Assembly (NCBI GenBank): GCA_902798915.1
Contig: CADBYM010000019.1
Span: 1-54,791, forward strand
Length of the DNA stretch: 54,791 bases
Direction: 5' to 3'
Origin: an uncultured Coriobacteriaceae bacterium
Lineage (GTDB): Bacteria > Actinomycetota > Coriobacteriia > Coriobacteriales > Atopobiaceae
Shown: positions 28,801-37,847 of the stretch, piece after piece
Position numbering within the stretch: position 1 is the stretch's first letter
Layout: each line of letters starts with the position of its first letter
Translations under genes and position numbers: made by a program
Notes under the pieces: model-generated
What the model was told of the DNA's origin: nothing
Databases searched by the model: none
The model's input: only the letters and a program-made list of their open reading frames with translations

Positions 28801-29127
28801 AGTAGAAAAACAGTCGTAGGAATAACATCCGTTTCAATTCCCCAAGGGGTAAGGTCTGACGGGGAGTTTCTCTACGAGGACTCCCTCACCACTCCGTTTC
28901 AATTCCCCAAGGGGTAAGGTCTGACATCAGTTAATTAACAAGCTGGAAGAAAAGCTTGGATTTGGTTTCAATTCCCCAAGGGGTAAGGTCTGACCTAGCC
29001 AGAGTGGAATGGGCATCAACGAGGTTCAAAGTTTCAATTCCCCAAGGGGTAAGGTCTGACAAAATCTGACGGTTTCGAGTTCCTAATCGACGAGTAAGTT
29101 TCAATTCCCCAAGGGGTAAGGTCTGAC
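25883..29127 (-). CRISPR. CRISPR array 1: 49 repeats, 48 spacers, read on the minus strand
   Basis: The 30-base repeat on the plus strand starts GTTTCAATT, has the palindromic core CCCCAAGGGG and ends TAAGGTCTGGC or TAAGGTCTGAC; spacers are about 35-41 bases. The reverse complement ends ATTGAAAC, the usual 8-base crRNA handle, so transcription is leftward from the leader at 29128. The leftmost repeat (25883-25911) is degenerate (GTTTAACTCC), as expected of the old end. Repeats 1-17 (to 26991) end GGC, apart from single variants at 26287-26316 (TCTGGA) and 26352-26381 (TATGG); repeats 18-49 (from 27028) all end GAC. One repeat at 27364 has GTTTCGATT. Served by Cas6, RT-Cas1/Cas2 and the type III-D complex. 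Confidence 0.97.
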
Positions 29128-29400
29128 CAGTAAACTTGACCGAATTATACACCAGACATGGATAAACGGAACCCACTATTCAAACCATTTCCGAACGGCC
29201 CCATTTCGAGGGCGAAAAGTGCGTCGATGATTTTGCAAAGGTGCAGGTAGACGAAATGGCGGCATCTCGCGTAGGGGTCGACGCACTTTTTGCCCCCAAA
29301 CGGGGGCTCAAAAGGCCCTTTTCGTGCTCCCGGCGATGCCTCATAAGCCCTCTAGCAGGGCAAACGTCGCCAAATCACCGACGCACTTTTTTCTCGAGGC
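29128..29400 (-). promoter_or_regulatory. Leader of CRISPR array 1
   Basis: About 270 bases directly right of the last repeat, clearly similar to the flank of array 2 (shared: CGAATTATACACCAGA, AACCCACTAT, CAAACCATTTCC, AAACGGCCCCATTTCGAGGG, GTGCGTCGATGATTTTGCAA). On the minus strand a perfect -10 box TATAAT lies at 29149-29144, so transcription should begin roughly ten bases before the first repeat. The right end contains the 41-bp block (29352-29392) found upstream of RT-cas1. The motif AAAAGTGCGTCG or its complement recurs near 29216, 29280 and 29385. Confidence 0.8.
29352..29392 (+). promoter_or_regulatory. 41-bp leader/adaptation-gene block (copy B), upstream of cas2
   Basis: Begins CTAGCAGGGCAAACGTCGCC, continues AAATCACCGACGCAC and ends TTTTTT. 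It differs from copy A at 23697 by one base and ends 157 bases before the cas2 start. It therefore belongs both to the array leader and to the cas2 upstream region. Confidence 0.6.
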
Positions 29401-29549
29401 CTTCATTGCGCTAGGCTCGTATTAGGATTGGAGGCATGCTGGGAGATGGTCATGTTCGCTTTTGAGAGGTCAGGCGTAATGCGGGGCCAAGGGCCCAAGG
29501 ACCGACGTGGTTCATGTGTGGCGTTCGGCACGCATTGGGAGTCGTGCGC

Positions 29550-29810
29550 ATGTTCGTGATTCTCTCGTACGACATCGGGGCCAAGCGAGTGCAGAAGGCG
29601 CTCAAGATCTGTAGGAAGTACCTGCATCACATGCACCGCTCGGTGTTCGAGGGCAACATAAGCGAGGGAAAGCTCAACCAACTGAAGCGTGAGCTGGAGC
29701 GTGTGGTGAACACGCGGTACGACACGGTGTGCATCTATCGCATCGAATCACCGGTGCTCGTCAAGAAGGAGCAGATAGGCGTCATTCACGACGTGAGCGA
29801 AATCATCTGA
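29550..29810 (+). CDS. cas2: Cas2 adaptation protein
   Basis: An 86-residue Cas2, the dimer that bridges Cas1 dimers in the spacer-integration complex. It begins MFVILSYDIG with the conserved metal-site aspartate after the first strand, then RVQKALKICRKYLHHMHRSVFEG, the Cas2 pattern of a helix followed by 'QxSVFEG', and YDTVCIYRIE. I chose the ATG at 29550 (GGGAG upstream) because the family starts there. It lies to the right of array 1, separated from its partner RT-cas1 by the whole array. Next gene is a CARF protein 126 bp downstream. Confidence 0.93.
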   Translation: MFVILSYDIGAKRVQKALKICRKYLHHMHRSVFEGNISEGKLNQLKRELERVVNTRYDTVCIYRIESPVLVKKEQIGVIHDVSEII

Positions 29811-29936
29811 ACGACTCACGAGCACAGCGAATCCCTAAACATGCGTACTGTCGACGGATGTATCCATGGCAGGAAGTTATCAGGTGGCACGCTATCATAG
29901 GAGTGTCGGCCACGCTCAGTAAAGGAGAGACCCGTC

Positions 29937-30572
29937 TTGAAGAAGTTCTTTATGGTCACGCCGCAACAACCCGAGGGCATGCTGCACAGCCAATGCTATC
30001 TGGCGCTGGACAACGATGCCCTTCGCTACAACGGACGGACGCGCTTCCCCATCGTCCCACTCATCAACGGCTATGCGACCAGCGGGGAGTGCGTGCAGGT
30101 GATTACCGTCACATATGGAGCACCTTCCAACTGCGTCAACAACCTTGCTGTACTGCGGGCGGAGCTTGACGACCTTTCCGCATGCCAGGACATCGACATC
30201 GACCTCGCGTCTGTTGATGTTCCCTTCGACGATAGCGTCGGCGCCCTCATTCACGTCTGGCAGCTCCTCATCAGCCACATCGATGACGGGGATGAGCTGT
30301 ACGCCTGCATCACCTTCGGCTCCAAGCCCGTTCCCATCATGCTCACCATGGCGCTGCAGTATGGCTGTCGCATCAAGAAGGGCGTCTCCATCGAGTGCGT
30401 CGTCTACGGGCAGATGGATCACGGCCAGAATCCGCCCCTTGCCCGCATCTACGACGTGACCGCCCTCGCCAAGCTCGACGAGCTCGTCCGCGTGCTCGCC
30501 GACATGCGGGTAGCCGAGCCGGAGTCTGCGCTGCGCATGGTGCTTGATCTGGGGAGTGGCGCGAATGGATAG
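29937..30572 (+). CDS. CARF-only protein (TM1812-like), coupled to a sigma-like gene
   Basis: A 211-residue protein starting at TTG 29937 with AAAGGAGAG just upstream. It opens KKFFMVTPQQPEG and has FPIVPLINGYATSGECVQVI, then DELYACITFGSKPVPIML followed by MALQYGCR and VSIECVVYGQM...RIYDVTALAKLDELV. That strand-helix pattern, with 'ITfGsKpvP' in the place of the usual 'DvTgGfRs.P', is the TM1812 type of CARF domain. There is no HEPN motif and no room for an effector domain, so it needs a partner. Its last eight bases overlap the next gene, a sigma-factor-like protein. Proposed role (inference): a cyclic-oligoadenylate sensor acting on that protein. Confidence 0.72.
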   Translation: MKKFFMVTPQQPEGMLHSQCYLALDNDALRYNGRTRFPIVPLINGYATSGECVQVITVTYGAPSNCVNNLAVLRAELDDLSACQDIDIDLASVDVPFDDSVGALIHVWQLLISHIDDGDELYACITFGSKPVPIMLTMALQYGCRIKKGVSIECVVYGQMDHGQNPPLARIYDVTALAKLDELVRVLADMRVAEPESALRMVLDLGSGANG

Positions 30573-31500
30573 GCACAAGATCGATCAGTACGGCCATCGG
30601 TTGGTCGACAGTGGAGAAGAGTCGCTCGAGCATCGTATAAACCGCAAGGCCGACAAGTATGCCAAGATTCGCGACAACGAGGGAAACGAGGCGCGAAAGA
30701 CTGCTCTACATATGGAGCTGCTCACGCTGTGCATCCGCTATTTTCGCGTCGTTGGCCAAGGCATGGCTAGTCAAGACACCTACGATGATGTCCTCGTGAA
30801 CGAGCTGTACTGGTGCCTCAAGCACCACTCCGCATCGAAAGGTCCCTTCACGCACTATGTGAGGTTTCGCTACAAGCGACAGAGCATGACGGTTGCGGAA
30901 CGCGAGTACAAGTCAACGCCAGAAATCGTGCCTCTTGACGAAGAGAAACATGAATTCGAGGCTACGGAGGTCCAGCCATTTTTCGAGGAGGATTCGCACA
31001 TTCACGCCGACGCCATGCTTGCCGAGTTCATCTCGCTCGTCGTGGAGTTCCTCGACCACTTGCCAGACAAGAAGCACAACGAGCGTGCCAAACTGTACCT
31101 GAGGATGAACTTCACCGAGTGGACGACGTACTCCGTCAAGATGCAGCCTGTCATTCATGACTGCGAGCACTTCGAGTCGCAGGAGACGCGCTTCTTCTCC
31201 ACCATGGAGCTCCCCTTTCTTGATGTCTTTATGGCTCGGGCATGCCGCTCGATCCGTGCGCTTTGGGGGTGCGAGCTCAAGGAAGGGATGGGTACGATAC
31301 TGCGTCTCGACGACCCGGCGCTAAAGGCGAAGAACCCGCCCGCACCGTGGAAGCTGCCCACAAGCGTTTATGTAGACTATGTCTCCAGCAAGGGCTACAA
31401 GGTGACGAGCGCGGTCATCAGCCAGCATCGCAAGAAGTTCGAGCTCCTTAAGGAGCAGATGGGCAACCGACTGGATGACGGTGCAAAATATCGTGACTGA
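30565..31500 (+). CDS. Sigma-70-like DNA-binding protein, partner of the CARF protein
   Basis: A 311-residue, charged, soluble protein starting at ATG 30565 inside the end of the CARF gene. Residues ~50-115 (HMELLTLCIRYFRVVGQ, then DTYDDVLVNELYWCL and GPFTHYVRFRYKR) resemble sigma-70 region 2, the part that binds core polymerase and the -10 box. The C-terminal part (PTSVYVDYVSSKGYKVTS, then AVISQHRKKFELLKEQ) looks like a helix-turn-helix of region 4. Similarity is by pattern only and no strong family match comes to mind, so 'sigma-like' is tentative. Context is what makes it notable: a CARF protein is translationally coupled to it and a small membrane protein follows 86 bp downstream. Confidence 0.5.
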   Translation: MDRHKIDQYGHRLVDSGEESLEHRINRKADKYAKIRDNEGNEARKTALHMELLTLCIRYFRVVGQGMASQDTYDDVLVNELYWCLKHHSASKGPFTHYVRFRYKRQSMTVAEREYKSTPEIVPLDEEKHEFEATEVQPFFEEDSHIHADAMLAEFISLVVEFLDHLPDKKHNERAKLYLRMNFTEWTTYSVKMQPVIHDCEHFESQETRFFSTMELPFLDVFMARACRSIRALWGCELKEGMGTILRLDDPALKAKNPPAPWKLPTSVYVDYVSSKGYKVTSAVISQHRKKFELLKEQMGNRLDDGAKYRD

Positions 31501-31585
31501 TTCTTAGCGTAAGTCTAAATCTTCCGCGCGAGAGTGGATTGAATAATGAAGGCACGAAAGCACCGATTCACTAGGAGGAAGCATT

Positions 31586-31795
31586 ATGACAAACGGAATC
31601 ATGGCAAGCTCGGCGGTACTGGGCGCGAACACCGCTCCTGCGGCAATTCTGAGCATCGGGGCGCCGGCGGTAGTTGCCGTCGTCGGCTGCTTCTGTCTGG
31701 TGGGCATCGTCGGCATCCTGTGCGACAAGCAAGTTGACGCAGACATCCCCAATCTGCGCTTCACCGTGTGTGACAGCGGTGGGCGCAGGGGGTGA
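31586..31795 (+). CDS. 69-residue hydrophobic small protein
   Basis: A small gene with a near-perfect AGGAGG site at 31573-31578, eight bases before the ATG. The product has a long hydrophobic stretch (APAAILSIGAPAVVAVVGCF, continuing CLVGIVGIL) at about residues 18-46, then a polar tail with DKQVDADIPNLRF. It is a likely single- or double-span membrane protein of no family I recognise. It is read in the same direction as the CARF and sigma-like genes and ends just before a strong hairpin terminator, so it may be the last gene of that operon or a target of the sigma-like protein. Confidence 0.6.
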   Translation: MTNGIMASSAVLGANTAPAAILSIGAPAVVAVVGCFCLVGIVGILCDKQVDADIPNLRFTVCDSGGRRG

Positions 31796-31801
31796 AGCCA
31801 G

Positions 31802-31829
31802 GCGGGTACGGGCAGACGCCCGTACCCGC
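31802..31829 (+). terminator. 12-bp hairpin after the small membrane protein
   Basis: GCGGGTACGGGC pairs perfectly with GCCCGTACCCGC around an AGAC loop, six bases past the stop codon at 31795. No strong T run follows (TGGTCCTCT). Confidence 0.72.
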
Positions 31830-31852
31830 TGGTCCTCTGTGGGGCTAACAAA

Positions 31853-33813
31853 GTGTCCCGCGTCGGGGCAATTGAGGACCCCAATGTAGTCTGGGCTGGC
31901 CTGCAGCGCCTTGAGGTCGTATCCATTTCCCTCACCCAGGGGCAGGACAACCCGCAACTCATTTTTGAGTCCATGAACTCGACGGGCAAGGACCTCTCAT
32001 CCGCCGACTTAATACGTAACTATGTGCTTATGGGACAGCCCGACCAGGACGGTCTATACCTCACCTACTGGAGACCTATCGAAGTCGCACTCGGCACCAG
32101 TAGCTACGACAAGGTGTTCGACAGCTTTGTGCGCGCATGGCTCACCGTGTGCACGGCACCAGAGCTGCCGTCAAAACGAGACGTCTACCAAGCCTTCAAG
32201 AACCAGCTGCGCGATGAGGGGTACGGCAGGAGAAAGCCGATGACGGCACTCCTTAAGGAACTGCAGCGCTTCGCCCGCTACTATGCGGCCATCACCTCCG
32301 GCACCGAAGACGACGAGGGCCTGCGCAGGCGCTTTGATCACATCAGAAGGCTCGACGCGACGGTCGTCAACCCGCTTCTGCTCTCGCTCTACGACGACTA
32401 TGAGCACAATGCCTTCTCGTACGATGACTTCCTCGGGATGCTCGACATGATCGAGAGCTTCCTGTTCCGCCGTGCGGCGTGTGACGTTCCGACTCATGGC
32501 CTGAATCGATGGTTTCCCTCGCTTATCGCACGCCTCAACAAGGTGCAGGACGACGGCGGGAACTACGCCGAGGCACTCACCGCCTTCCTGCTGAATGAAG
32601 CCGGAACACCGAGGCGCTTTCCCACGGACGCCGAGTTCAAGAACGCACTCAAGACGCGCGATGCCTACGGCTTCCGCCGTTGCTTCTACATGCTCACGCG
32701 AATCGAGAACAGCCACCACCCAAAGAACGAGATAGACTTTGCGAGCGGCACCTACACCATCGAACATATAATGCCCCAGAACGCGCTCGCACACGATGAG
32801 TGGAGGCGGATGTTGGGCGACGTAAGCGAGGAGGAGTTCGATGGCCTCGTGCATAACATCGGCAACCTCACTCTCACTGCGTACAATTCTGAGCTCTCCG
32901 ATGGCACCTTCGAGGAGAAGAAGGCTCGTGCGAGGAGTGGTTACGACGATGATTACCTTGCCATTTCGCATGCGCTGAAGGAACTCAGCTCCTGGAACGC
33001 GGCTACCATCTCCAGCCGTGCGAGCGATCTGGTCGATCAGGCGGTTGGCATCTGGTCCCTGCCGACGATTGACGAGGCGGTGCGAAAGTCGTACCTCCCC
33101 GAGAAGAAGCCCACCGGAGCCAAGCGTGTGGTCACCTTCCGCGACGTCTTCAACGCTGGCCTCCTCAAGGAGGGCGACCTGCTCGTGAGCAGCACCCCGA
33201 CCTTCCGAGGAACCGCGACCGTAACTGTCGAAGGTGCCATCAGGCTCGAGAATGGTGACGAGTTCACCAGCCCCTCCCTATCGTTCATCAATCTCGTCAA
33301 GCGGCAGGGTGGTTCAGGCTCGCGCAATGGATGGCACTGCTGGCGTGTTGGCAGTGAGGATGGGCCGCTTATCGATGAGCTTCGCAGCAAGCTCCTCGCT
33401 GGGAAGAAGGACGACGCGGAGGCCGAGCGCGTTAAGTTCCGTATCGCCTTCTGGGACGGGCTCTACGAGAGGTGCAGCGAGGACCAAGCCTTTATCGATG
33501 CGTTCGGCGACCAGACAGGGCGTGCCGAGAACCGCGACTGGTGGGCGTCCTTCGGCATTGGCCTTGGTAACTGCCATGTGGAGGCACGCGCAGGAAAGCG
33601 TGACAGGTACGCGGATGTGGGAATCTACTACCCCCAGGGAAAAGGCTACGAGAAGCTCTTCGAGCGGCGTGGCGAGATTGAGGGTGCCTACGCTGACGCA
33701 GGGGCGGAAGGACGTTCGACTATGACGTGCGGGAATGGGCTGAGGCGCAGGACTGGATGAAGGGCTTGTTGCTGCGTATGCGAGCGACGGCGTTGGAGAC
33801 GCACGCTCGATGA
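31853..33813 (+). pseudogene. GmrSD-like type IV restriction protein (DUF262-DUF1524-DUF4268), truncated
   Basis: The reading frame opens in the middle of the DUF262 domain at NPQLIFESMNSTGKDL...DLIRNYVLMG; the N-terminal part with the DGQQR nucleotide-binding motif is missing, replaced by the terminator of the preceding gene. The HNH-type DUF1524 part is present (YTIEHIMPQN near residue 305 and HNIGNLTLTAYNS), followed by a RAMA-like segment (VTFRDVFNAGLLKEGDLL) and a DUF4268-like region. Near 33700 a frameshift separates the main frame (stop at 33760) from the natural C-terminus, FDYDVREWAEAQDWMKGLL, which ends at 33813. GmrSD proteins cut modified phage DNA. This copy is almost certainly inactive. 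Confidence 0.82.
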
Positions 33814-34154
33814 GATTGCCCGGCGAGCTGTGGTGGGCAAACCGCATGGGGGGCACTCCCCTGTCGTCCATAATCGGACATGGGTAGCCGTGCCTCAACG
33901 TATGCGCGTGGCACCAATTGGTACGCTTTGTGGCGTATGCTGCCTCGGAATCGCGAAATGCGTAACCGAGGTAGCGATTCGCCATGTCATGTGTCGGCGA
34001 TATCCGTGCGGTGCACATCCAGTCGAAAACATGCGCAAGCCTCCGATTCGATGTGCTTGTCGAGCATCGAATCGGAGGCAGAAGGTTGGACGCAGCTTCA
34101 TGGAAAGGCAATCCACGCAGGAGTGAGGTTACTTCCAGCTGGCGTCGACTGCCT
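33814..34154. other. 341-bp gene-free stretch before array 2
   Basis: No convincing gene. It holds a 15-bp perfect hairpin (34039-34079) and otherwise nothing I can name. It lies downstream of array 2 in the direction of its transcription. Confidence 0.5.
34039..34079 (-). terminator. 15-bp hairpin downstream of CRISPR array 2
   Basis: GCCTCCGATTCGATG (34039-34053) pairs exactly with CATCGAATCGGAGGC (34065-34079) around an 11-base loop. It is about 75 bp past the leader-distal end of array 2, and a short T-rich stretch (ATGTTTTC) follows on the minus strand. A good candidate terminator for the array transcript. Confidence 0.55.
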
Positions 34155-37100
34155 AGAGTCCCCAAGGGGTAAGGTCCGGCATGCAGATGCCGACAAGTTC
34201 GTGTATCCGGACTACATGTTTCAATTCCCCAAGGGATAAGGTCTGGCTTGCATACACGACCAATACACATCAAAAGGCTTCGAGCCTGTTTCAATTCCCC
34301 AAGGGGTAAGGTCTGGCGGGACAACGAGAAAGGAAACATGATGTACGAAATCGTTTCAATTCCCCAAGGGGTAAGGTCTGGCCAATAATTGTCACGGGGA
34401 GGCAGGTGGCAACCATCCGCGACCTGTTTCAATTCCCCAAGGGGTAAGGTCTGGCGTGTGGGATATTGCATCCATGATGGACAGCATATGGCTGTTTCAA
34501 TTCCCCAAGGGGTAAGGTCTGGCGCAGAGACCGAAGCAATGCTTGATACAATGAATAAAAGTTTCAATTCCCCAAGGGGTAAGGTCTGGCCCGAATCGAC
34601 GAGTTGAGCGATGCATTCGACAAGTTGTTTCAATTCCCCAAGGGGTAAGGTCTGGCATATGCCAGAGAGCAGAGAGGATCTGCTCTGGCTTGTTTCAATT
34701 CCCCAAGGGGTAAGGTCTGGCATGCGGGATAGAATTCGAGAAGCCAGGCTAAACAAGTTTCAATTCCCCAAGGGGTAAGGTCTGGCACAACCCGAAGTAA
34801 ATATAAACGATATTCTACTGTTGGGTTTCAATTCCCCAAGGGGTAAGGTCTGGCTCTAAGGTCATGCCACAAAGCGTAACCGTAGATGTTGTGTTTCAAT
34901 TCCCCAAGGGGTAAGGTCTGGCGAACAGCAGATTGCATTTGTAAACGGTGCGATTGTTTCAATTCCCCAAGGGGTAAGGTCTGGCGTTGATGACCCCGAT
35001 GAACAAATCAACTACGCATCCATGTTTCAATTCCCCAAGGGGTAAGGTCTGGCGGATGGAAAGTATTACAAATTTCTTATGGAATTACGTTTCAATTCCC
35101 CAAGGGGTAAGGTCTGGCGTAATGCGCACTTCCCCTACGTGGTAAGCGGCGCAAATGCGTTTCAATTCCCCAAGGGGTAAGGTCTGGCAGACACTGAACG
35201 CCATCGTCAATGGGACCGCTGCGATTGTTTCAATTCCCCAAGGGGTAAGGTCTGGCCGGTAGTGTCACTTGACGAGGAAGAAACCGCAACGTTTGGTTTC
35301 AATTCCCCAAGGGGTAAGGTCTGGCTTGACACATATGTGGACTTCTGCGCCTTGGACGCGGAGGGTTTCAATTCCCCAAGGGGTAAGGTCTGGCCATGGA
35401 CTTTTTCAGCCATGAGATGACTGGCACGAAGGACGTTTCAATTCCCCAAGGGGTAAGGTCTGGCTGGAGCACAGCGACAACAACAGACTCACGACCGACA
35501 AGTTTCAATTCCCCAAGGGGTAAGGTCTGGCCGTACACGGACGAGACGCAGGAGACCGTGGATGAGGTCACGTTTCAATTCCCCAAGGGGTAAGGTCTGG
35601 CATAAAAATATAGGAGGAAGAATGGCAAGTATAGATGAGGTTTCAATTCCCCAAGGGGTAAGGTCTGGCATGGATGTGTGAATATTTTATGGAAATCTTG
35701 CCTTGACGTTTCAATTCCCCAAGGGGTAAGGTCTGGCACAGACCAGTACGACCTCTATCACGAGATACTCGAATTGTTTCAATTCCCCAAGGGGTAAGGT
35801 CTGGCGATGGGAAAGCGGGACCTCATGGCCCTGCCAACGAATGTTTCAATTCCCCAAGGGGTAAGGTCTGGCAAAACGAGTATTGAAGATTTTTAAGAAA
35901 GAAGTGTTGGTTTCAATTCCCCAAGGGGTAAGGTCTGGCCCCGTAATGAGGCGTACAGCAGTTTCGCATATGATTGCGTTTCAATTCCCCAAGGGGTAAG
36001 GTCTCGCCTCTTCGACGAAATGAGCACACAACTTGACCAACTCATCAACGTTTCAATTCCCCAAGGGGTAAGGTCTGGCTTCAATAGGATTGGTGAGATG
36101 TCTAATTTAACGCAGTATGGTTTCAATTCCCCAAGGGGTAAGGTCTGGCAATACCGACGAGAACGACGATACGGCTTACTTCGAGTTTCAATTCCCCAAG
36201 GGGTAAGGTCTGGCGTGAGAGTCAGATAGCATTCCTCGAAGAGCAGAGGGTTTCAATTCCCCAAGGGGTAAGGTCTGGCATAGACTACAAAGTTGGTACG
36301 GGAAGGGATACTTTGTTTCAATTCCCCAAGGGGTAAGGTCTGGCGAATGGACTGATTTTGTAACGCTTGCTCAGCCGAACCAATCGGTTTCAATTCCCCA
36401 AGGGGTAAGGTCTGGCATCACCACTTTCGCTACAAATCTCGCAATGTTCTGGTTTCAATTCCCCAAGGGGTAAGGTCTGGCGAAGAGATTAATAATGAGG
36501 TGAATGATCTGATTAAGTTTCAATTCCCCAAGGGGTAAGGTCTGGCGTGGATTGTGCAATGCATATGTTTGGGTTTCCCATGTGTTTCAATTCCCCAAGG
36601 GGTAAGGTCTGGCAAGATCAGCGACGTGTGCTACAAGCACCCAGTTGCGTTTCAATTCCCCAAGGGGTAAGGTCTGGCGCGAGTGGCTCGACACTCATGG
36701 TGAGTGGCTTGGCTAGTTTCAATTCCCCAAGGGGTAAGGTCTGGCGAGAGCCGCCATCGAGGGCGGTTGGTTTGACGTATATAAATGTTTCAATTCCCCA
36801 AGGGGTAAGGTCTGGCATGGCTAACATAAAGTGGTTCGAAAGTGCTCAACAGGTTTCAATTCCCCAAGGGGTAAGGTCTGGCGTTACGGAAGAAGGAATC
36901 AAACAGAAAGTTGATGAGTACGTTTCAATTCCCCAAGGGGTAAGGTCTGGCGATACGTTTAACAATTTGACGTTTTTGGGAGCATACGTTTCAATTCCCC
37001 AAGGGGTAAGGTCTGGCCTAGCGATGGCGGTATATTTTGATGAACAAGCCGCGCTACGTTTCAATTCCCCAAGGGGTAAGGTCTGGCTGTTGCAAGTCCA

Positions 37101-37218
37101 CTTGACGACATAAAAGTGTTCGTGTTTCAATTCCCCAAGGGGTAAGGTCTGGCTCATGATCGAGAACGGAATTGAGACCGGCATTGAGGTTTCAATTCCC
37201 CAAGGGGTAAGGTCTGGC
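34155..37218 (-). CRISPR. CRISPR array 2: 46 repeats, 45 spacers, read on the minus strand
   Basis: Same 30-base repeat as the old half of array 1, all ending GGC on the plus strand, with spacers of about 35-41 bases. The leftmost repeat (about 34155-34180) is degenerate (GAGTCCCC..., GTCCGGC) and the next has AAGGGATAAG, marking the leader-distal end. One internal repeat (35978-36007) ends GTCTCGC. The leader is at the right end from 37219. None of the GAC-type repeats of array 1 occurs here, so the two arrays have grown independently since they separated. Confidence 0.97.
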
Positions 37219-37481
37219 CAGTACATTAGGTCGAATTATACACCAGAGTCGAATATTCTGAACCCACTATCCAAACCATTTCCAAACGGCCCCATTTCGA
37301 GGGCAAAAAGTGCGTCGATGATTTTGCAAAAGCGCAGGTAGACGAAGTGGCGGCATCTCACAGAGAGGTCGACACACATTTTGGCCCCAAACAAGGCTCT
37401 AAGAGGTCCCTTTTGAGTCCGTCGTACTGTCCCGCAGGCCATCTAGCTGGGCAAACGTCGCCAAATCACCGACGCACTTTT
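37219..37481 (-). promoter_or_regulatory. Leader of CRISPR array 2
   Basis: Clearly similar to the array 1 leader, including CGAATTATACACCAGA next to the last repeat, CAAACCATTTCC, AACGGCCCCATTTCGAGGGC and GTGCGTCGATGATTTTGCAA. A -10 box TATAAT lies on the minus strand at 37240-37235. The 41-bp block (copy C, two bases shorter) is at 37443-37481. The middle part (37345-37440) has diverged most. Confidence 0.8.
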
Positions 37482-37688
37482 CGCGATTAGGCAGGCTGGG
37501 GCGGTCGCTCAGGCTAGTTGAATTCGTCTTGTGTCACGAAGAATCCATCCTTGGAAACAGCCTTAGAACATCTATTGGATGCGAACAACGCCTCGTCGGG
37601 TTCCATGATCACGAGCATCAGTCGGCGGTGGTGCCGGCAATAGCGTCCATGCACTTGATTAGAGCCTTCGTTTCGTGGGCGAACAAGC
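37482..37688. other. Gene-poor scar region right of array 2
   Basis: No intact gene. On the minus strand a short open stretch ends MEPDEALFASNRCSKAVSKD just before 37514, which could be the tail of a lost protein, but I cannot name a family. It precedes the XRE remnant. Confidence 0.35.
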
Positions 37689-37805
37689 CACATCGACGTA
37701 GAGCACGGAAAGCGCAACATCGCCTTCGACAACATGATGAAGATTGCCGGCGGACTGGACGTGTCCCTCTCAGAGCTCGTGCGCGACATCGAGCAGGGGA
37801 CGTAG
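37689..37805 (+). pseudogene. XRE-type regulator remnant (C-terminal half of the HTH domain)
   Basis: Thirty-eight codons and a TAG. The translation HIDVEHGKRNIAFDNMMKIA, then GGLDVSLSELVRDIEQGT, is the second half of a Cro/C1-type helix-turn-helix domain (usual pattern 'isxiExGkrnpsldtllkiAkaLdvslseL'). The first half cannot be found upstream in any frame, so the gene is truncated. Confidence 0.7.
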
Positions 37806-37847
37806 GACGGCATATGTCCAGTCTCGTGGCCGCTCTTGTCTACGCCC

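Noticed and set aside
31504..31989. Long minus-strand frames opposite the 69-residue membrane protein
   Set aside because: The plus-strand gene has an AGGAGG site and a membrane pattern; the opposite frames have neither.
33814..34154. A protein gene in the stretch before array 2
   Set aside because: Several short frames exist on both strands, but none has a ribosome site or a recognisable motif.
33314..34756. A 480-codon minus-strand frame spanning the end of the GmrSD remnant and array 2
   Set aside because: It runs antisense through a real gene and through CRISPR repeats, with arginine/proline-rich composition typical of a shadow frame.
34218..37218. Spacers matching genes inside this window (self-targeting)
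   Set aside because: No match was evident by eye, but an exact search of all 93 spacers was not possible, so this remains untested rather than excluded.
26057..37226. Many short open frames across the arrays with repeated peptides such as QTLPLGELK, DLTPWGIET and SIPQGVRSG
   Set aside because: They are translations of the CRISPR repeat in different frames; no ribosome sites, and the spacing follows the repeat period.
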